Below are positions 52,797-61,890 of a stretch of DNA of 64,000 nucleotides, piece after piece. The stretch covers positions 1 through 64,000 of the forward strand of contig NZ_PPXX01000002.1 in the NCBI RefSeq assembly GCF_021655075.1, in the 5' to 3' direction. The notes beneath the pieces were generated by a model. It saw only the letters and a list, made by a program, of their open reading frames with translations. It ran no database searches and was not told the DNA's origin. Position 1 is the stretch's first letter; each line of letters opens with the position of its first letter. This stretch comes from Clostridium sp. Cult2 (lineage in GTDB: Bacteria; Bacillota; Clostridia; Tissierellales; Tepidimicrobiaceae). A program made the translations under genes and the position numbers.

Positions 52797-54209
52797 TTAA
52801 TCTACTGCTTCCATCTTTTCTCTATTATAGCCTATTAACCCCATTATTTCTATACCTTTATCCATTAAAAACCGCATATATTCTACCAGTTCTTCCGTAA
52901 TCCGTTCTCCTGGGCACAGAAGGGGTATTCCTGGTGGATATGGCGTTATGAAGGAGGCAGATATTTTCCCTAAAGCTTCCTTTAAATCTAATACCTTTCT
53001 GTTTTTATAAAAGGCTTCATATATTGGTAATACTATATTAGGTCTTAACATATTAGGTATTATAGTGTTTATTTCTTCATAGGGTATTTTATTAGCTATT
53101 TCTTCTATGGCTCTGCTTAACAAATTAAAATCTCTTTCTTCATTCATTAGACTAGTTAAGGCTAAACAATAATTAATATCTTCCATCTCCAGATAGATAT
53201 TGTAGTCCTCTCTTAATATATTACTTACTTTTGTCCCAGTTATGCCATCTATTCTAAATAGCACTTTGGTAGTATCCTTATCAAAGATGGTATTGTCTTC
53301 TTCATCTCCTGTAAACAGATAAGCCCTAGGGATTTTCTCCAATTCCTTTGTCAATTCATGAATCCTCATTATATTTTCTTCTAATCTTATTATTCCTTTC
53401 CCTTCCATATATGCCCTTGCCATTTCCAAGGATGCCATGAACAAATAGGAGGGACTGGTGGTCTGATAGAGGGATGACATGGTTTTTAATTTTTTTATAT
53501 CTACCCGATTTGTTCCTAAATGAATCATTGAGGTTTGAGTAAAACTAGGTAAAGTTTTATGAATGCTTTGAACTGTTATATCTGCTCCTGCCTTCAGTGC
53601 AGATATTGGCAATTTATCGGAAAAAATAAAATGGCTGCCATGAGCTTCATCTACTAATAATATTCTATCATATTTATGAACTATTTCTGCTATTCTTTTT
53701 ATATTAGAACAGATTCCATAGTAATCTGGATATGTTAATACTACTGCTTTAATTTCTAAATCTTCCTTTAATTTTTCTTCTATTATATATGGGTCTACTC
53801 CTGTGAATATTCCATAGTTTTCATTGTAATTAGGATAGACATATTCTATATTTAATCTATTTAAGATGGCTCCATTATATATGGATTTATGGGAATTCCT
53901 TTGTATCAATATCTTGTCTCCTGGATTGGTTATTGCCCCTAAAGCTATGTAGATACCTCCTGTAGTACCATTAACAGAATATAGGGTATCCTTGGCACCA
54001 AAGGTTTTAGCTGCTAAAGATTGGCTTTCTTTAATAATCCCCCTAGGATCATGAAGATTGTCCATGCCAGGTATTTCCGTAATATCTATTTCAGGTATAA
54101 GCTCTTTCCAATTTAATAAAGTACTCTTTCCCTTATGCCCTGGAGTATGGAAGGAAATAGGGTTTTTATCTTTCATTTTTTTTAGTTTATTAATAATAGG
54201 TGTATCCAA
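52797..54209 (-). CDS. Orn/Lys/Arg decarboxylase-family PLP enzyme (YaaO-like)
   Basis: Fold-type I PLP enzyme of 470 residues. The PLP lysine lies in ADITVQSIHKTLPSFTQTSM, and the acidic cofactor residue in ILLVDEAHGSHFIFSDKL. FHTPGHKGK at the N-terminus and SASFITPYPPGIPLLCPGE near the end are typical. It is the short form without the wing domain, as in Bacillus YaaO/SpeA. Substrate (Arg, Lys or Orn) not decidable here; a diamine or agmatine product would feed SpeE. It starts at a TTG after GAAGGA. Confidence 0.9.
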   Translation of the reverse strand: MDTPIINKLKKMKDKNPISFHTPGHKGKSTLLNWKELIPEIDITEIPGMDNLHDPRGIIKESQSLAAKTFGAKDTLYSVNGTTGGIYIALGAITNPGDKILIQRNSHKSIYNGAILNRLNIEYVYPNYNENYGIFTGVDPYIIEEKLKEDLEIKAVVLTYPDYYGICSNIKRIAEIVHKYDRILLVDEAHGSHFIFSDKLPISALKAGADITVQSIHKTLPSFTQTSMIHLGTNRVDIKKLKTMSSLYQTTSPSYLFMASLEMARAYMEGKGIIRLEENIMRIHELTKELEKIPRAYLFTGDEEDNTIFDKDTTKVLFRIDGITGTKVSNILREDYNIYLEMEDINYCLALTSLMNEERDFNLLSRAIEEIANKIPYEEINTIIPNMLRPNIVLPIYEAFYKNRKVLDLKEALGKISASFITPYPPGIPLLCPGERITEELVEYMRFLMDKGIEIMGLIGYNREKMEAVD

Positions 54210-54260
54210 TAATCCTTCACCTGCCTATTCAATATTTATATTAATTATATATTATTTGTG

Positions 54261-54296
54261 AAAAAATTTAACCCCGTAATTTATTCTACGGGGTTT
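54261..54296 (-). terminator. Intrinsic terminator overlapping the gin 3' end
   Basis: AACCCCGTA and TACGGGGTT form a 9-bp stem with a T-run on the minus strand. The stem encodes the last residues of Gin, whose stop is at 54281. Confidence 0.85.
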
Positions 54297-54475
54297 AAGA
54301 TTGTCTTATTGTATATATATTTTTTTAAGATTGATTTTATTATCTCTTTATAATAATCGTACTTTTTATTGGATATGGAAGTAGTTGCTATGGCATTATA
54401 ACAGTCCTTACACAGATTTGTCCCTAGTAAATCTACATTATCCTTTGCCTTTTCATTACATAGTTCACAATTCAT
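54281..54475 (-). CDS. csfB: Anti-sigma-G factor Gin (CsfB) family protein
   Basis: A 64-residue zinc-finger-like protein: CELCNEKAKDN, then LCKDCYN, then IATTSISNKKYDYYKEIIKSIL. The CxxC...CxxC core with the S-S-x-x-x-x-YxxY tail matches Gin/CsfB, which binds and inhibits sigma-G (and sigma-E) to keep forespore and mother-cell programmes in order. It lies beside the yaaO-like gene, as in Bacillus, which supports the call. Confidence 0.85.
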   Translation of the reverse strand: MNCELCNEKAKDNVDLLGTNLCKDCYNAIATTSISNKKYDYYKEIIKSILKKYIYNKTILNPVE

Positions 54476-54570
54476 ATAATCAACCCCTTACTAACTTATT
54501 TACTAGGATTTTTGCCTTATTATTATATCCTATTCATGCAAAATCCATTTTGTGCTTGGCAATGGAAAAT

Positions 54571-55545
54571 TTAAAATAAAATATTTATCTTCTCCCCACA
54601 TTTAGTACATTTTTTATCCTCTATTCCCTTTACTTCCCCTCTATCATATCTGCTAATAAGTTGATTTGAACAATTAGGGCAATAGGTGTTATTATCAATA
54701 CCCCATACATTTCCTATATATACATAGTCTAAATATCTTTTAGAAATTTCCTTTAATCTCACAAGGGTATCATAGGTAGTCTCTGGTAATTTCATCTTGT
54801 AAGCGGGAAAATATTTGGATAGATGGAGAGGTATACTTCTATCTATGCTAGCAATCCATTGAGCTAATCTATTTATCTCCTCATCGGAACTATTTTCTCC
54901 TTCAACAACTAAAGTGGTTATTTCCACATGGGTAGCTTTAGCTGCCAATTCAATAGTCCTTTTTACAGGCTCTAACCTACCTTTGCATATTTTCCTATAA
55001 TAATCATCTGTAATGGACTTTAAATCTATATTCATAGCATCTATATGGGGTAACAGTTGTTTTAAAGGTTCTTCATTAATATATCCATTGGTAACCAATA
55101 CATTTTTTAGCCCCTGCCTTTTAGCCAGTTTAGCCATATGGTATACATACTCATAGAATATACTAGGCTCATTATAAGTATAGGCAATGCCAATGGACCC
55201 TCTAGATTTTCCTAATAATATGATATCCTCATCTTCTATTTCCATAGTAAGGGAATCTTCATGGGCAATTTCCCAATTCTGACAAAAATCACAAGCCAAG
55301 TTACAACCAAAACTTCCTACAGAAAGAATATTTGAACCAGGATAGAAATGATATAAGGGTTTTTTCTCTATAGGGTCATAGGCATAGGAAGTAATCTTTC
55401 CATAGTTCAATGATATAAGTGTTCCATCAATATTTTTTCTAGCTTTACAAATCCCAATGCTTCCATCTTGGATAGTACAATTGTGAGGACAAAGATGACA
55501 TTTTACTATATTATTTTCCTTTTTTTCATAATACATGCATTCCAT
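54571..55545 (-). CDS. AmmeMemoRadiSam-system radical SAM enzyme
   Basis: A 324-residue radical SAM protein related to pyruvate-formate-lyase activators. The cluster motif is CNLACDFCQNWEIAHE. N-terminal Cys residues (CHLCPHNCTI) and a C-terminal zinc-ribbon (CPNCSNQLISRY ... CTKCGEKI) flank the core. The family occurs with MEMO and AMMECR1 proteins in a widespread set of unknown function. Here the neighbouring upstream gene is a MEMO-AMMECR1 fusion 12 bases away. Confidence 0.9.
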   Translation of the reverse strand: MECMYYEKKENNIVKCHLCPHNCTIQDGSIGICKARKNIDGTLISLNYGKITSYAYDPIEKKPLYHFYPGSNILSVGSFGCNLACDFCQNWEIAHEDSLTMEIEDEDIILLGKSRGSIGIAYTYNEPSIFYEYVYHMAKLAKRQGLKNVLVTNGYINEEPLKQLLPHIDAMNIDLKSITDDYYRKICKGRLEPVKRTIELAAKATHVEITTLVVEGENSSDEEINRLAQWIASIDRSIPLHLSKYFPAYKMKLPETTYDTLVRLKEISKRYLDYVYIGNVWGIDNNTYCPNCSNQLISRYDRGEVKGIEDKKCTKCGEKINILF

Positions 55546-55557
55546 AATATAACCCCC

Positions 55558-56967
55558 TTAAAAATGCCTTATTACCTCAAAACGTTCTAATTTGTAATCC
55601 TCATACTCTCCTATACCTGCCTTATTTAAAGCAATTCTAATCTGTTCTTCAGGTGTATCTACTCCTTCTAAATTAGGTAATAATAATCCTTTTGTAAATC
55701 CCTTAGAAACTATAACTCCATACTTTTCTACATCTAGTTCTTCTATGGAGGAAATAGGCTCTGGTTCCTTTAATACATCCACTGAATATACTAACTCAGG
55801 TAATTCCTCTTCTCTAACAGGGTCAAACCTCGGGTCCCTTAATCCTGCACTAATGGCATTTTCTATTATCTCCATTGCAAGATTTTTTTGTGTAGGTTTT
55901 ATAGTACCGATACAACCTCTTAACAATCCGTCCTTCTTCAAGGTTACAAAGGCTCCATGTGGATCATTTAATAGTTCTTCACTTAAACCTTCAGGAATTT
56001 TTATCTTTTCATTATGTTTAACATAATGTTCTAAGCTAGCTCTAGCTAACCTTACATATTCATCTTCACTTTCTCTAGCTTCAGCAATCCTTTCCTTTTC
56101 TATATGGATTAAATCTTCGAATATGTTATTTCTATTTTCCTTGTCCAATACGGAAAATTTAGCATTACAATATCCTATTCCAAAAGGTCCTTCATAGGAT
56201 AAAACATCTGGTTCCACATTAAATCCATCTAAAAAACCAGAAAGTATCATAAGGGAACGAAGTCCACATTCCCCTGCCCTCTCGCTTAAACTTAAGTCAA
56301 AAGAAACTATGGATTTAAAATCTCCCTCTTTCAAAATATTCACTATTTTCTTATCAAATTTTTCCCCATAGGGAGAATAGGAATAGGGTCCTTCATCAGA
56401 TAGTTTGTGGGATAAATCCCCACTAGCTATTAATACTACATTTTTCTCAGATTCCAATACTGAATCCTGGATTATCTGTCCAAATCTGTATAAATCCTTA
56501 GGTGGCAATAATCCATAGGTTATGTGGACAAGCTTATAATCATTATACTCTTTCCCCACAAAGTATAGAGGTACTAAAGCTCCATGGTCTAATTTTAAAC
56601 TAATATTAAAATCCTCAGCCAAATTTTCATCTACTCTTGCAATAGATATATTTTGCTGATTGCTTTTTTCAATAATATTGTTTACCAATTCTAAATCGTT
56701 TTCAAATTCATAGTGCAAGCTTCTCTCTCCGAAATTTTTAAAATCTCCTTTTAAAATTTTCTTTGTAGATATGGATATGGCATCTCTAAATAAAGGGCCA
56801 TGGGGAGTTATGGTAATAATAGTACTAGGTTTTTTATCCTTTATATCCTTGGCTAACTTTTTAGAACCTTCTATAGTTTCCTTAGCCCTTTTCTCTTCAC
56901 CTCTCCCTATTTCCTCAACTATAATAGGAGGATGAGGAAATAGATATGCAGATAATATTTTACCCAT
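55558..56967 (-). CDS. MEMO-AMMECR1 fusion protein (AmmeMemoRadiSam systems A and B)
   Basis: A 469-residue protein with two domains. Residues about 1-270 are the MEMO/LigB-dioxygenase-like part (SAYLFPHPPIIVEEIGRGEE, ITITPHGPLF, LIASGDLSHKL, GPFGIGYCNAKF). Residues about 295-469 are AMMECR1, with the invariant LRGCIGTIKP and SVDVLKEPEPIS. Start at the ATG after AAGGAG; a GTG nine bases upstream is inside that site. Human MEMO1 has been linked to copper/iron redox; the bacterial reaction is unknown. A joint product with the radical SAM enzyme is inferred from gene order and fusion. Confidence 0.9.
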   Translation of the reverse strand: MGKILSAYLFPHPPIIVEEIGRGEEKRAKETIEGSKKLAKDIKDKKPSTIITITPHGPLFRDAISISTKKILKGDFKNFGERSLHYEFENDLELVNNIIEKSNQQNISIARVDENLAEDFNISLKLDHGALVPLYFVGKEYNDYKLVHITYGLLPPKDLYRFGQIIQDSVLESEKNVVLIASGDLSHKLSDEGPYSYSPYGEKFDKKIVNILKEGDFKSIVSFDLSLSERAGECGLRSLMILSGFLDGFNVEPDVLSYEGPFGIGYCNAKFSVLDKENRNNIFEDLIHIEKERIAEARESEDEYVRLARASLEHYVKHNEKIKIPEGLSEELLNDPHGAFVTLKKDGLLRGCIGTIKPTQKNLAMEIIENAISAGLRDPRFDPVREEELPELVYSVDVLKEPEPISSIEELDVEKYGVIVSKGFTKGLLLPNLEGVDTPEEQIRIALNKAGIGEYEDYKLERFEVIRHF

Positions 56968-56972
56968 TTTTT

Positions 56973-57449
56973 TCACTCCTTGTTTTTTAACATTCTTTTT
57001 AATCTTTTTAAAATCTCTTCGTTGGGAGTAAATAAAAAGCTTATCCTTCTATTATTGTCTATAAATTGTCCAATATATACATCTTCTCCTTCTTTATCGA
57101 AGGTAAAATTATATGTATATTTTTCATCTTCCTCTCTATAGGGAAAAATACCTATTAAATCAAAATAATCTATTCTAAGGATTTGAAATCTTCTTTTCCC
57201 TATAACTCGATGGAATGTCAAATGTTCTTTTTCCAAAGTATAGGAATATTTGGAAAAATACTTGATCAATATAAAACTACAACTTATTACAACCAAAAAA
57301 ATAACTGATATATTAGCAACATAAGGAGAAAGTTCTTCTATATATCTGTTCATAATATATATAATAAAATCTATTAAGATAACAAATCCTATTATTACCG
57401 AAAATATTTTAATAAATGATTTTTTCTTACCTTCTACTATCTGTTCCAT
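56973..57449 (-). CDS. Unrecognised membrane protein, two helices plus a beta-rich domain
   Basis: A 158-residue protein with two membrane helices (about 17-70) and a soluble C-terminal part (YSYTLEKEHLTFHRVIGKRR, LRIDYFDLIGIFPYREED). That pattern resembles bacterial PH-like membrane proteins, but I do not recognise the family. Start at the ATG after AAGGAGG. Its stop lies five bases before the MEMO-AMMECR1 start, so it is probably in the same operon. Confidence 0.7.
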   Translation of the reverse strand: MEQIVEGKKKSFIKIFSVIIGFVILIDFIIYIMNRYIEELSPYVANISVIFLVVISCSFILIKYFSKYSYTLEKEHLTFHRVIGKRRFQILRIDYFDLIGIFPYREEDEKYTYNFTFDKEGEDVYIGQFIDNNRRISFLFTPNEEILKRLKRMLKNKE

Positions 57450-57504
57450 GGACAATCCTCCTTAATCATATTCTAAAGGAACAAAGGTATAATGGCAATC
57501 AAAA

Positions 57505-57537
57505 AAACAGATAAGCCTAGGCCTATCTGTTTTTATC
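57505..57537 (-). terminator. Intrinsic terminator after the L25/Ctc gene
   Basis: AAACAGATAGGCCTAGGCTT on the minus strand, then ATCTGTTT and a T-run: a 9-bp stem around a palindromic core. It lies just past the stop at 57544. Confidence 0.9.
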
Positions 57538-57543
57538 TTTCCA

Positions 57544-58203
57544 TTACTCTTCTTCTGAATTTTCTTCTGATTCTTCTCCTATTACTGGAACTTCGTCTGC
57601 ATCTATTTCTTCTACGTCTTCTTCTAATTCTTCTAATTCTTCTTCTGATGTAGGCTCTACTAGACTTGCTATTACATCATCTGCTTCTCTGAATACAACG
57701 ATGTCTTCGTTGGTAAATATGTCCAGGTCTGATACAAAAACAGGAGTATTGAAATCTATATTGGATACATCAACTTCAATTGATTGAGGAATGTCCATTG
57801 GTAAACATTCTATTTCAATTTCGTCTAATTGCTGCATCAATATACCTTCTTTTTCTTTAATATTATCCCTACCTGTTAATATGATAGGAATAGTTAATTT
57901 AACAGTCTCATCCATGTTAAGTTTTTGAAAATCTACATGTAGGTATTGTTTTTTAAAGGGATGAACTTGCACTTCTTTAATCAATACAGGTGCAATTTTT
58001 CCATCTAACTCTAAGTCTATTAAAGTACTCATTCCAGCACTTCTATATACCTTATCAAAAATGCGTGTATCAACTTGGATATGTTCTGTTTCTTCACCTT
58101 TACCATATAAAACTCCTGGAACAAAGTCACCTTGGCGAATTTTGCTAACTTTGTTTTTCCCAAGCCCTGTTCTTTTTTCTACTTGTATTTTAATTGCTGC
58201 CAT
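57544..58203 (-). CDS. rplY: 50S ribosomal protein L25/general stress protein Ctc
   Basis: A 219-residue two-domain L25 (TL5/Ctc) protein that binds 5S rRNA. The N-terminal part (LGKNKVSKIRQGDFVPGVLYG) is the 5S-binding domain. The C-terminal beta domain (LHVDFQKLNMDETVKLTIPI) ends in an acidic tail of about 35 residues. AAGGAGG precedes the ATG. Near rnmV-type 5S genes in function but not adjacent. Confidence 0.94.
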   Translation of the reverse strand: MAAIKIQVEKRTGLGKNKVSKIRQGDFVPGVLYGKGEETEHIQVDTRIFDKVYRSAGMSTLIDLELDGKIAPVLIKEVQVHPFKKQYLHVDFQKLNMDETVKLTIPIILTGRDNIKEKEGILMQQLDEIEIECLPMDIPQSIEVDVSNIDFNTPVFVSDLDIFTNEDIVVFREADDVIASLVEPTSEEELEELEEDVEEIDADEVPVIGEESEENSEEE

Positions 58204-58282
58204 GGGAATGCCTCCTTACTAAATATATTATCTATTATATTTATATCAGATATGGACAATATTTGCAAACAAAAGGACTAAA

Positions 58283-58543
58283 TTACAAAATATTTTGTAC
58301 TATTAATAGTAAAATGATACCTGGTATACCCAAAACACCAGCAATTATAGCAGTTAACGGATTGATTACTATACTTATTCCTATAAGACCACCTATCAAA
58401 TTAACTATCAATAATAGAATCCCTCCTAAAACCCCATTTACTATTAATTTAATAATAATTTTTATGGGAATTACCAACAATATGCCTATAATATATAGTA
58501 AAAATAATCCGAAAACAAAAGCCAACACAGAACCAATCTCCAT
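58283..58543 (-). CDS. bofA: Pro-sigma-K processing regulator BofA
   Basis: An 86-residue membrane protein with two or three hydrophobic helices; the C-terminal helix carries INPLTAIIAGVLGIPGIILL, the BofA signature. In Bacillus BofA holds SpoIVFB inactive until SpoIVB signals from the forespore. GGGGGGG precedes the ATG. It sits with yaaL and gin, as in the Bacillus yaaL-bofA-csfB order. Confidence 0.93.
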   Translation of the reverse strand: MEIGSVLAFVFGLFLLYIIGILLVIPIKIIIKLIVNGVLGGILLLIVNLIGGLIGISIVINPLTAIIAGVLGIPGIILLLIVQNIL

Positions 58544-58598
58544 AATATCCCCCCCATTATACTTTCTATTATATAATAGGGGACAGGTGGTGTAAATA

Positions 58599-58874
58599 TT
58601 ACCTAATATTTCTTTCCTTTACCTTTTTTAATAGATAAATATATTTAATCTTTGATGCTTTCAATTCATATATGGCATGGTCTACCAAATCTGGATCTGT
58701 TACAGACTCAAAATATACTTCCTTGTTTTTCCACTCCTCATGAGCCTTTTTTAAATTTTCTAGTATTTTTTCTTCTTCTGTCTTTTCTTTTGTTTTGAAC
58801 TTTTTGGACAATATATTAGCATATTCTATTACCCTTTGAGCTTTATCTTTATAATAATTCTTAGATTTATCCAT
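58599..58874 (-). CDS. yaaL: YaaL-like DUF2508 protein
   Basis: A 91-residue charged helical protein with EEKILENLKKAHEEWKNKEV and DLVDHAIYELKASKIKYIYL, the DUF2508 pattern of Bacillus YaaL. Function unknown. The start is the ATG at 58874 in TTGATG after GGGGGT. It lies upstream of bofA with a 55-base gap. Confidence 0.85.
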   Translation of the reverse strand: MDKSKNYYKDKAQRVIEYANILSKKFKTKEKTEEEKILENLKKAHEEWKNKEVYFESVTDPDLVDHAIYELKASKIKYIYLLKKVKERNIR

Positions 58875-58931
58875 CAAAATACCCCCATGTTTTTAATATT
58901 CTTATTTTTTCCAAAAACATAGGGGTTTATA

Positions 58932-59366
58932 CTATCTACTACACCATCTACTACATCTTCTATTCTTTTTCTTGCAGACTACCTCTTCAGAATTACAAGA
59001 AGGACATAGGTTTTTATCCTTTATATAATTAATTTCATAGGTTTTATTACACTTATTACATTTTAGCTCACAAAAGCTAAAAGCAAAATTTCCCCCTTTA
59101 ATATTTATAGCCAATCCTTGAGTTAAAGCTATTGCTATTTTCTTTCTAGCACTATCTATTATATTTTGGAAGGTTTGCCTAGATACCTCCATTATATCAG
59201 CACATTCCTGTTGAGTTAACCCTTCCATATCTTTTAGTCTTATAGCTTCTAATTCTTCTAGCTTTAATCTTACCTCTTCAATCTCTTGGTTTTCCTTACC
59301 TGAAGGCATAAAATACGTGGTATCAGGGAAAAATTCTATTTTCCTACATTTAATTGGTCTTGCCAT
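58932..59366 (-). CDS. DUF134-family DNA-binding protein
   Basis: A 144-residue protein of the DUF134 family with a sigma-70-region-4-like helix-turn-helix (KDMEGLTQQECADIMEVSRQ). The C-terminal part has Cys pairs (CNKCNKTYEI, CPSCNSEEVVCKKKNRRC) likely to bind zinc or a cluster. It is often found with Mrp/NBP35 genes, as here. GGGGGAA precedes the ATG. It may regulate iron-sulfur or redox genes; this is inference from context. Confidence 0.85.
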   Translation of the reverse strand: MARPIKCRKIEFFPDTTYFMPSGKENQEIEEVRLKLEELEAIRLKDMEGLTQQECADIMEVSRQTFQNIIDSARKKIAIALTQGLAINIKGGNFAFSFCELKCNKCNKTYEINYIKDKNLCPSCNSEEVVCKKKNRRCSRWCSR

Positions 59367-59387
59367 ATGAATTCCCCCAAATACATT

Positions 59388-60218
59388 TTAAGTTAAGGAA
59401 CTTACTATTTTACTACCAATTTCCTCAAAGGTTTTCTTTACTTCTTCCGTTAATTTTGAATTCCCATTTATAGAAATATTAGCTATATCCTTAGCCATAG
59501 GAAGTTCTCCCAATAGTTCTAAATTATTATTTCTTAAGAATTCAAAAGTATTTTCACTTTCGAATATTCTAATCTTCTTGCCACAATCAGGACATTTTAC
59601 ATAACTCATGTTTTCTACTACGCCAAGTACAGGTGTATTCATCTTCTTAGCCATATTTATAGCCTTTGAAACTATCATGGAGACCAAATCTTGAGGTACC
59701 GATACCATGACTAATCCTGATATAGGTATAGACTGCATAACCGTTAAGGCCACATCTCCTGTTCCCGGAGGCATGTCTATGATGAGATAATCTAAATCTC
59801 CCCATAGAACATCGGTCCAAAACTGTTGCACCACTCCCGCAATTAATGGACCTCTCCATATAACTGGTTGGTCTTCGTCTTCCATTAGGAGATTAAGGCT
59901 TATTACCTCTATTCCATTAAAAGTAGTAACAGGTATAATGCCTAATTCATTTGCAGTAGCCTTATCTTTGTTGATATTTAAAAGCCTTGGAATACTTGGA
60001 CCTGTAATATCTGCATCCATTATCCCAACTTTAAATCCCTTTTTATTCAATTCTTCTGCAATCATTACAGAAACTGTAGATTTGCCAACTCCACCCTTAC
60101 CGCTCATTACCCCAATAATCTTTTTGACTTGATTAAAAGGATTGTTTTTCACGGTACATGTATTTTGTTGTTCGGTACTACAACTATTCTTTGATGGACA
60201 GTTATTGCAATCAGCCAT
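59388..60218 (-). CDS. mrp: Mrp/NBP35-family iron-sulfur carrier ATPase
   Basis: A 276-residue P-loop ATPase with deviant Walker A VMSGKGGVGKSTVSV and LIIDMPPGTGDVALTVMQS. Cys pairs occur at the N-terminus (CNNCPSKNSC) and near the C-terminus (VKCPDCGKKI). Family members carry and transfer [4Fe-4S] clusters. I use the ATG at 60218 (MADCNNCPSK), after AAAGGG, over an ATG-like start 96 bases upstream. Operon with the DUF134 gene 21 bases on. Confidence 0.93.
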   Translation of the reverse strand: MADCNNCPSKNSCSTEQQNTCTVKNNPFNQVKKIIGVMSGKGGVGKSTVSVMIAEELNKKGFKVGIMDADITGPSIPRLLNINKDKATANELGIIPVTTFNGIEVISLNLLMEDEDQPVIWRGPLIAGVVQQFWTDVLWGDLDYLIIDMPPGTGDVALTVMQSIPISGLVMVSVPQDLVSMIVSKAINMAKKMNTPVLGVVENMSYVKCPDCGKKIRIFESENTFEFLRNNNLELLGELPMAKDIANISINGNSKLTEEVKKTFEEIGSKIVSSLT

Positions 60219-60328
60219 GTTTTTCATCCCTTTCTTGAACTTATTGGCATATGCCAATATAATTGTACCCTTATTTAAATTCTCTGTCAATAAGGAAGTA
60301 TTTTTCACTACCAATTTTTTATTACTCT

Positions 60329-61036
60329 CTAATCCTGTTTAGAAATATATAATTTTTCTGAACTATCTATAGTTGCTAAATAAACATCTTCGATATGATT
60401 AATATGTTGAATTGATAGATTGTTTAAGAGCCATTCTTTATCTACTCCTGATTTGATTAAATTTTCTTCGAAAAGTTTACCATCATTGATAATAACTAAT
60501 GGCAAATCTACAGGTTTGGCATACAATTTTAAATCTAAAGGGGTTACTGGTCTGTTGACTTCATTTTTAATAATACTGAATTGCCCATTGGGCTCTAAAA
60601 TAGTATATTTTACCTCAGAAATATCAAATATATTCTTCAAACGTAATTGGGCTAAAAGTAAGTCTACATTTATATAATGTTTTTTTAAATTATTTCTTAA
60701 AATTTTGCCATTTTCTATTAGGATTACCGGTTTCCCATTAAAAAAGAAGGAAAACTTTCTACTTTTAAGTGATATGAGACTGAAAAAATAATGCCAAAAT
60801 ATTAGTGTCACTAGAGGAACTATCATATAGGTAAAAGATATTTCCCCATCCAATAGAGGAGATACGGTAATAGCTCCTAATATCCATATTAACACAAAGT
60901 CATAATGGGTCAGTTGATTTACAGCCCTTTTAAACATAAATCTTCCTACTATAAAAGCTATAACTCCTACTATTATAGTCCTAATTAAATATGATAATAA
61001 TGAAATGTCTTTTACTACTCCAAATACTTTTAACAT
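60329..61036 (-). CDS. YetF-like DUF421 membrane protein
   Basis: A 235-residue protein with three N-terminal membrane helices and a soluble DUF421 part (PVILIENGKILRNNLKKHYI, NGQFSIIKNEVNRPVTPLDL). It follows its paralogue by 10 bases. YetF-type proteins occur in Bacillus spoVA2mob operons, where they affect spore heat resistance and germination; the nearby DUF1657 gene strengthens this link. AGGAGAG precedes the ATG. Confidence 0.88.
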   Translation of the reverse strand: MLKVFGVVKDISLLSYLIRTIIVGVIAFIVGRFMFKRAVNQLTHYDFVLIWILGAITVSPLLDGEISFTYMIVPLVTLIFWHYFFSLISLKSRKFSFFFNGKPVILIENGKILRNNLKKHYINVDLLLAQLRLKNIFDISEVKYTILEPNGQFSIIKNEVNRPVTPLDLKLYAKPVDLPLVIINDGKLFEENLIKSGVDKEWLLNNLSIQHINHIEDVYLATIDSSEKLYISKQD

Positions 61037-61046
61037 ATAAACTCTC

Positions 61047-61745
61047 CTACCTAATAATATATAAATCTTTTCTAGGAGTTAAAATTCCTATATAGATGCT
61101 ATCAATTTTATCAATATTGTTTAATTTAAGCTGGTGGTCAATCCATTCATAATTCAATCCATTTTTTTTAAGAGTGATTTCGTCTACTTTACCTTTATAA
61201 ATTATGATTTGTGATAAAACTTCCTCTGGTGTTTCTATAGCCATCATCTTTCTTGTTATAGGAAGACTGTTATTATTAATAGCCACACTAAACTTTCCCG
61301 TAGATTCAGCTATTAAATATTCTACGTCTTGGATACTATGGACACCATTTTGTCTTAATATTGAAAACATATTATCTATGGTTAGTTTTGCTTTGGATAA
61401 ATTTTCTTTTATAGGTTTACCTTTTTTTATTAAAATAATAGGTTTTTGCGAGACAATAGTAGGTGCCTTAGTATATAGATATGAAATAAATAGATTTATC
61501 AATGTATATAATATAATTATGCCTGCAGCATCTACAAGCCTTCCTTTAGGACTAACCATCCTAGCTGCAGCAATATGACTCACACCTGCTGCCATCAAAA
61601 AATTATATGGAGTCAATATTCCAGGTTGTCGAAAGCCCATTATTTTTGATGAGCCAAATAAAAAGAAATATAGAATTGAGGCTCTAATGAACAATTCTAA
61701 TATACTTAAAGTTTTTGCTTCTAAAAATATATTTTTTAGATGCAC
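61047..61745 (-). CDS. YetF-like DUF421 membrane protein, paralogue
   Basis: A 232-residue paralogue with the same layout: membrane helices (about 15-95, including FGSSKIMGFRQPGILTPYNF) then DUF421 (PIILIKKGKPIKENLSKAKL, TGKFSVAINNNSLPITRKMM). A GTG start after GGTGGTGAT. It is first of the pair and divergent from the DUF1657 gene, so a shared control region lies at 61746-61890. Confidence 0.88.
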   Translation of the reverse strand: MHLKNIFLEAKTLSILELFIRASILYFFLFGSSKIMGFRQPGILTPYNFLMAAGVSHIAAARMVSPKGRLVDAAGIIILYTLINLFISYLYTKAPTIVSQKPIILIKKGKPIKENLSKAKLTIDNMFSILRQNGVHSIQDVEYLIAESTGKFSVAINNNSLPITRKMMAIETPEEVLSQIIIYKGKVDEITLKKNGLNYEWIDHQLKLNNIDKIDSIYIGILTPRKDLYIIR

Positions 61746-61890
61746 TTGCTTATCACCACCTTATTAAAAAAGATTATCGTTAATATTTATTTACAATAAT
61801 CAACATCTTTATGTATAGATTACTGATAAAATATAAATTTTTACACATACTAAGTTAAGAAAATTATATTTGTAATTGGAGGAGAACTAT

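Noticed and set aside
58560-58598. Third copy of the GGGACGGTTCT repeat family
   Set aside because: Only GGGGACAGGTGG is shared; the palindromic partner arm is missing.
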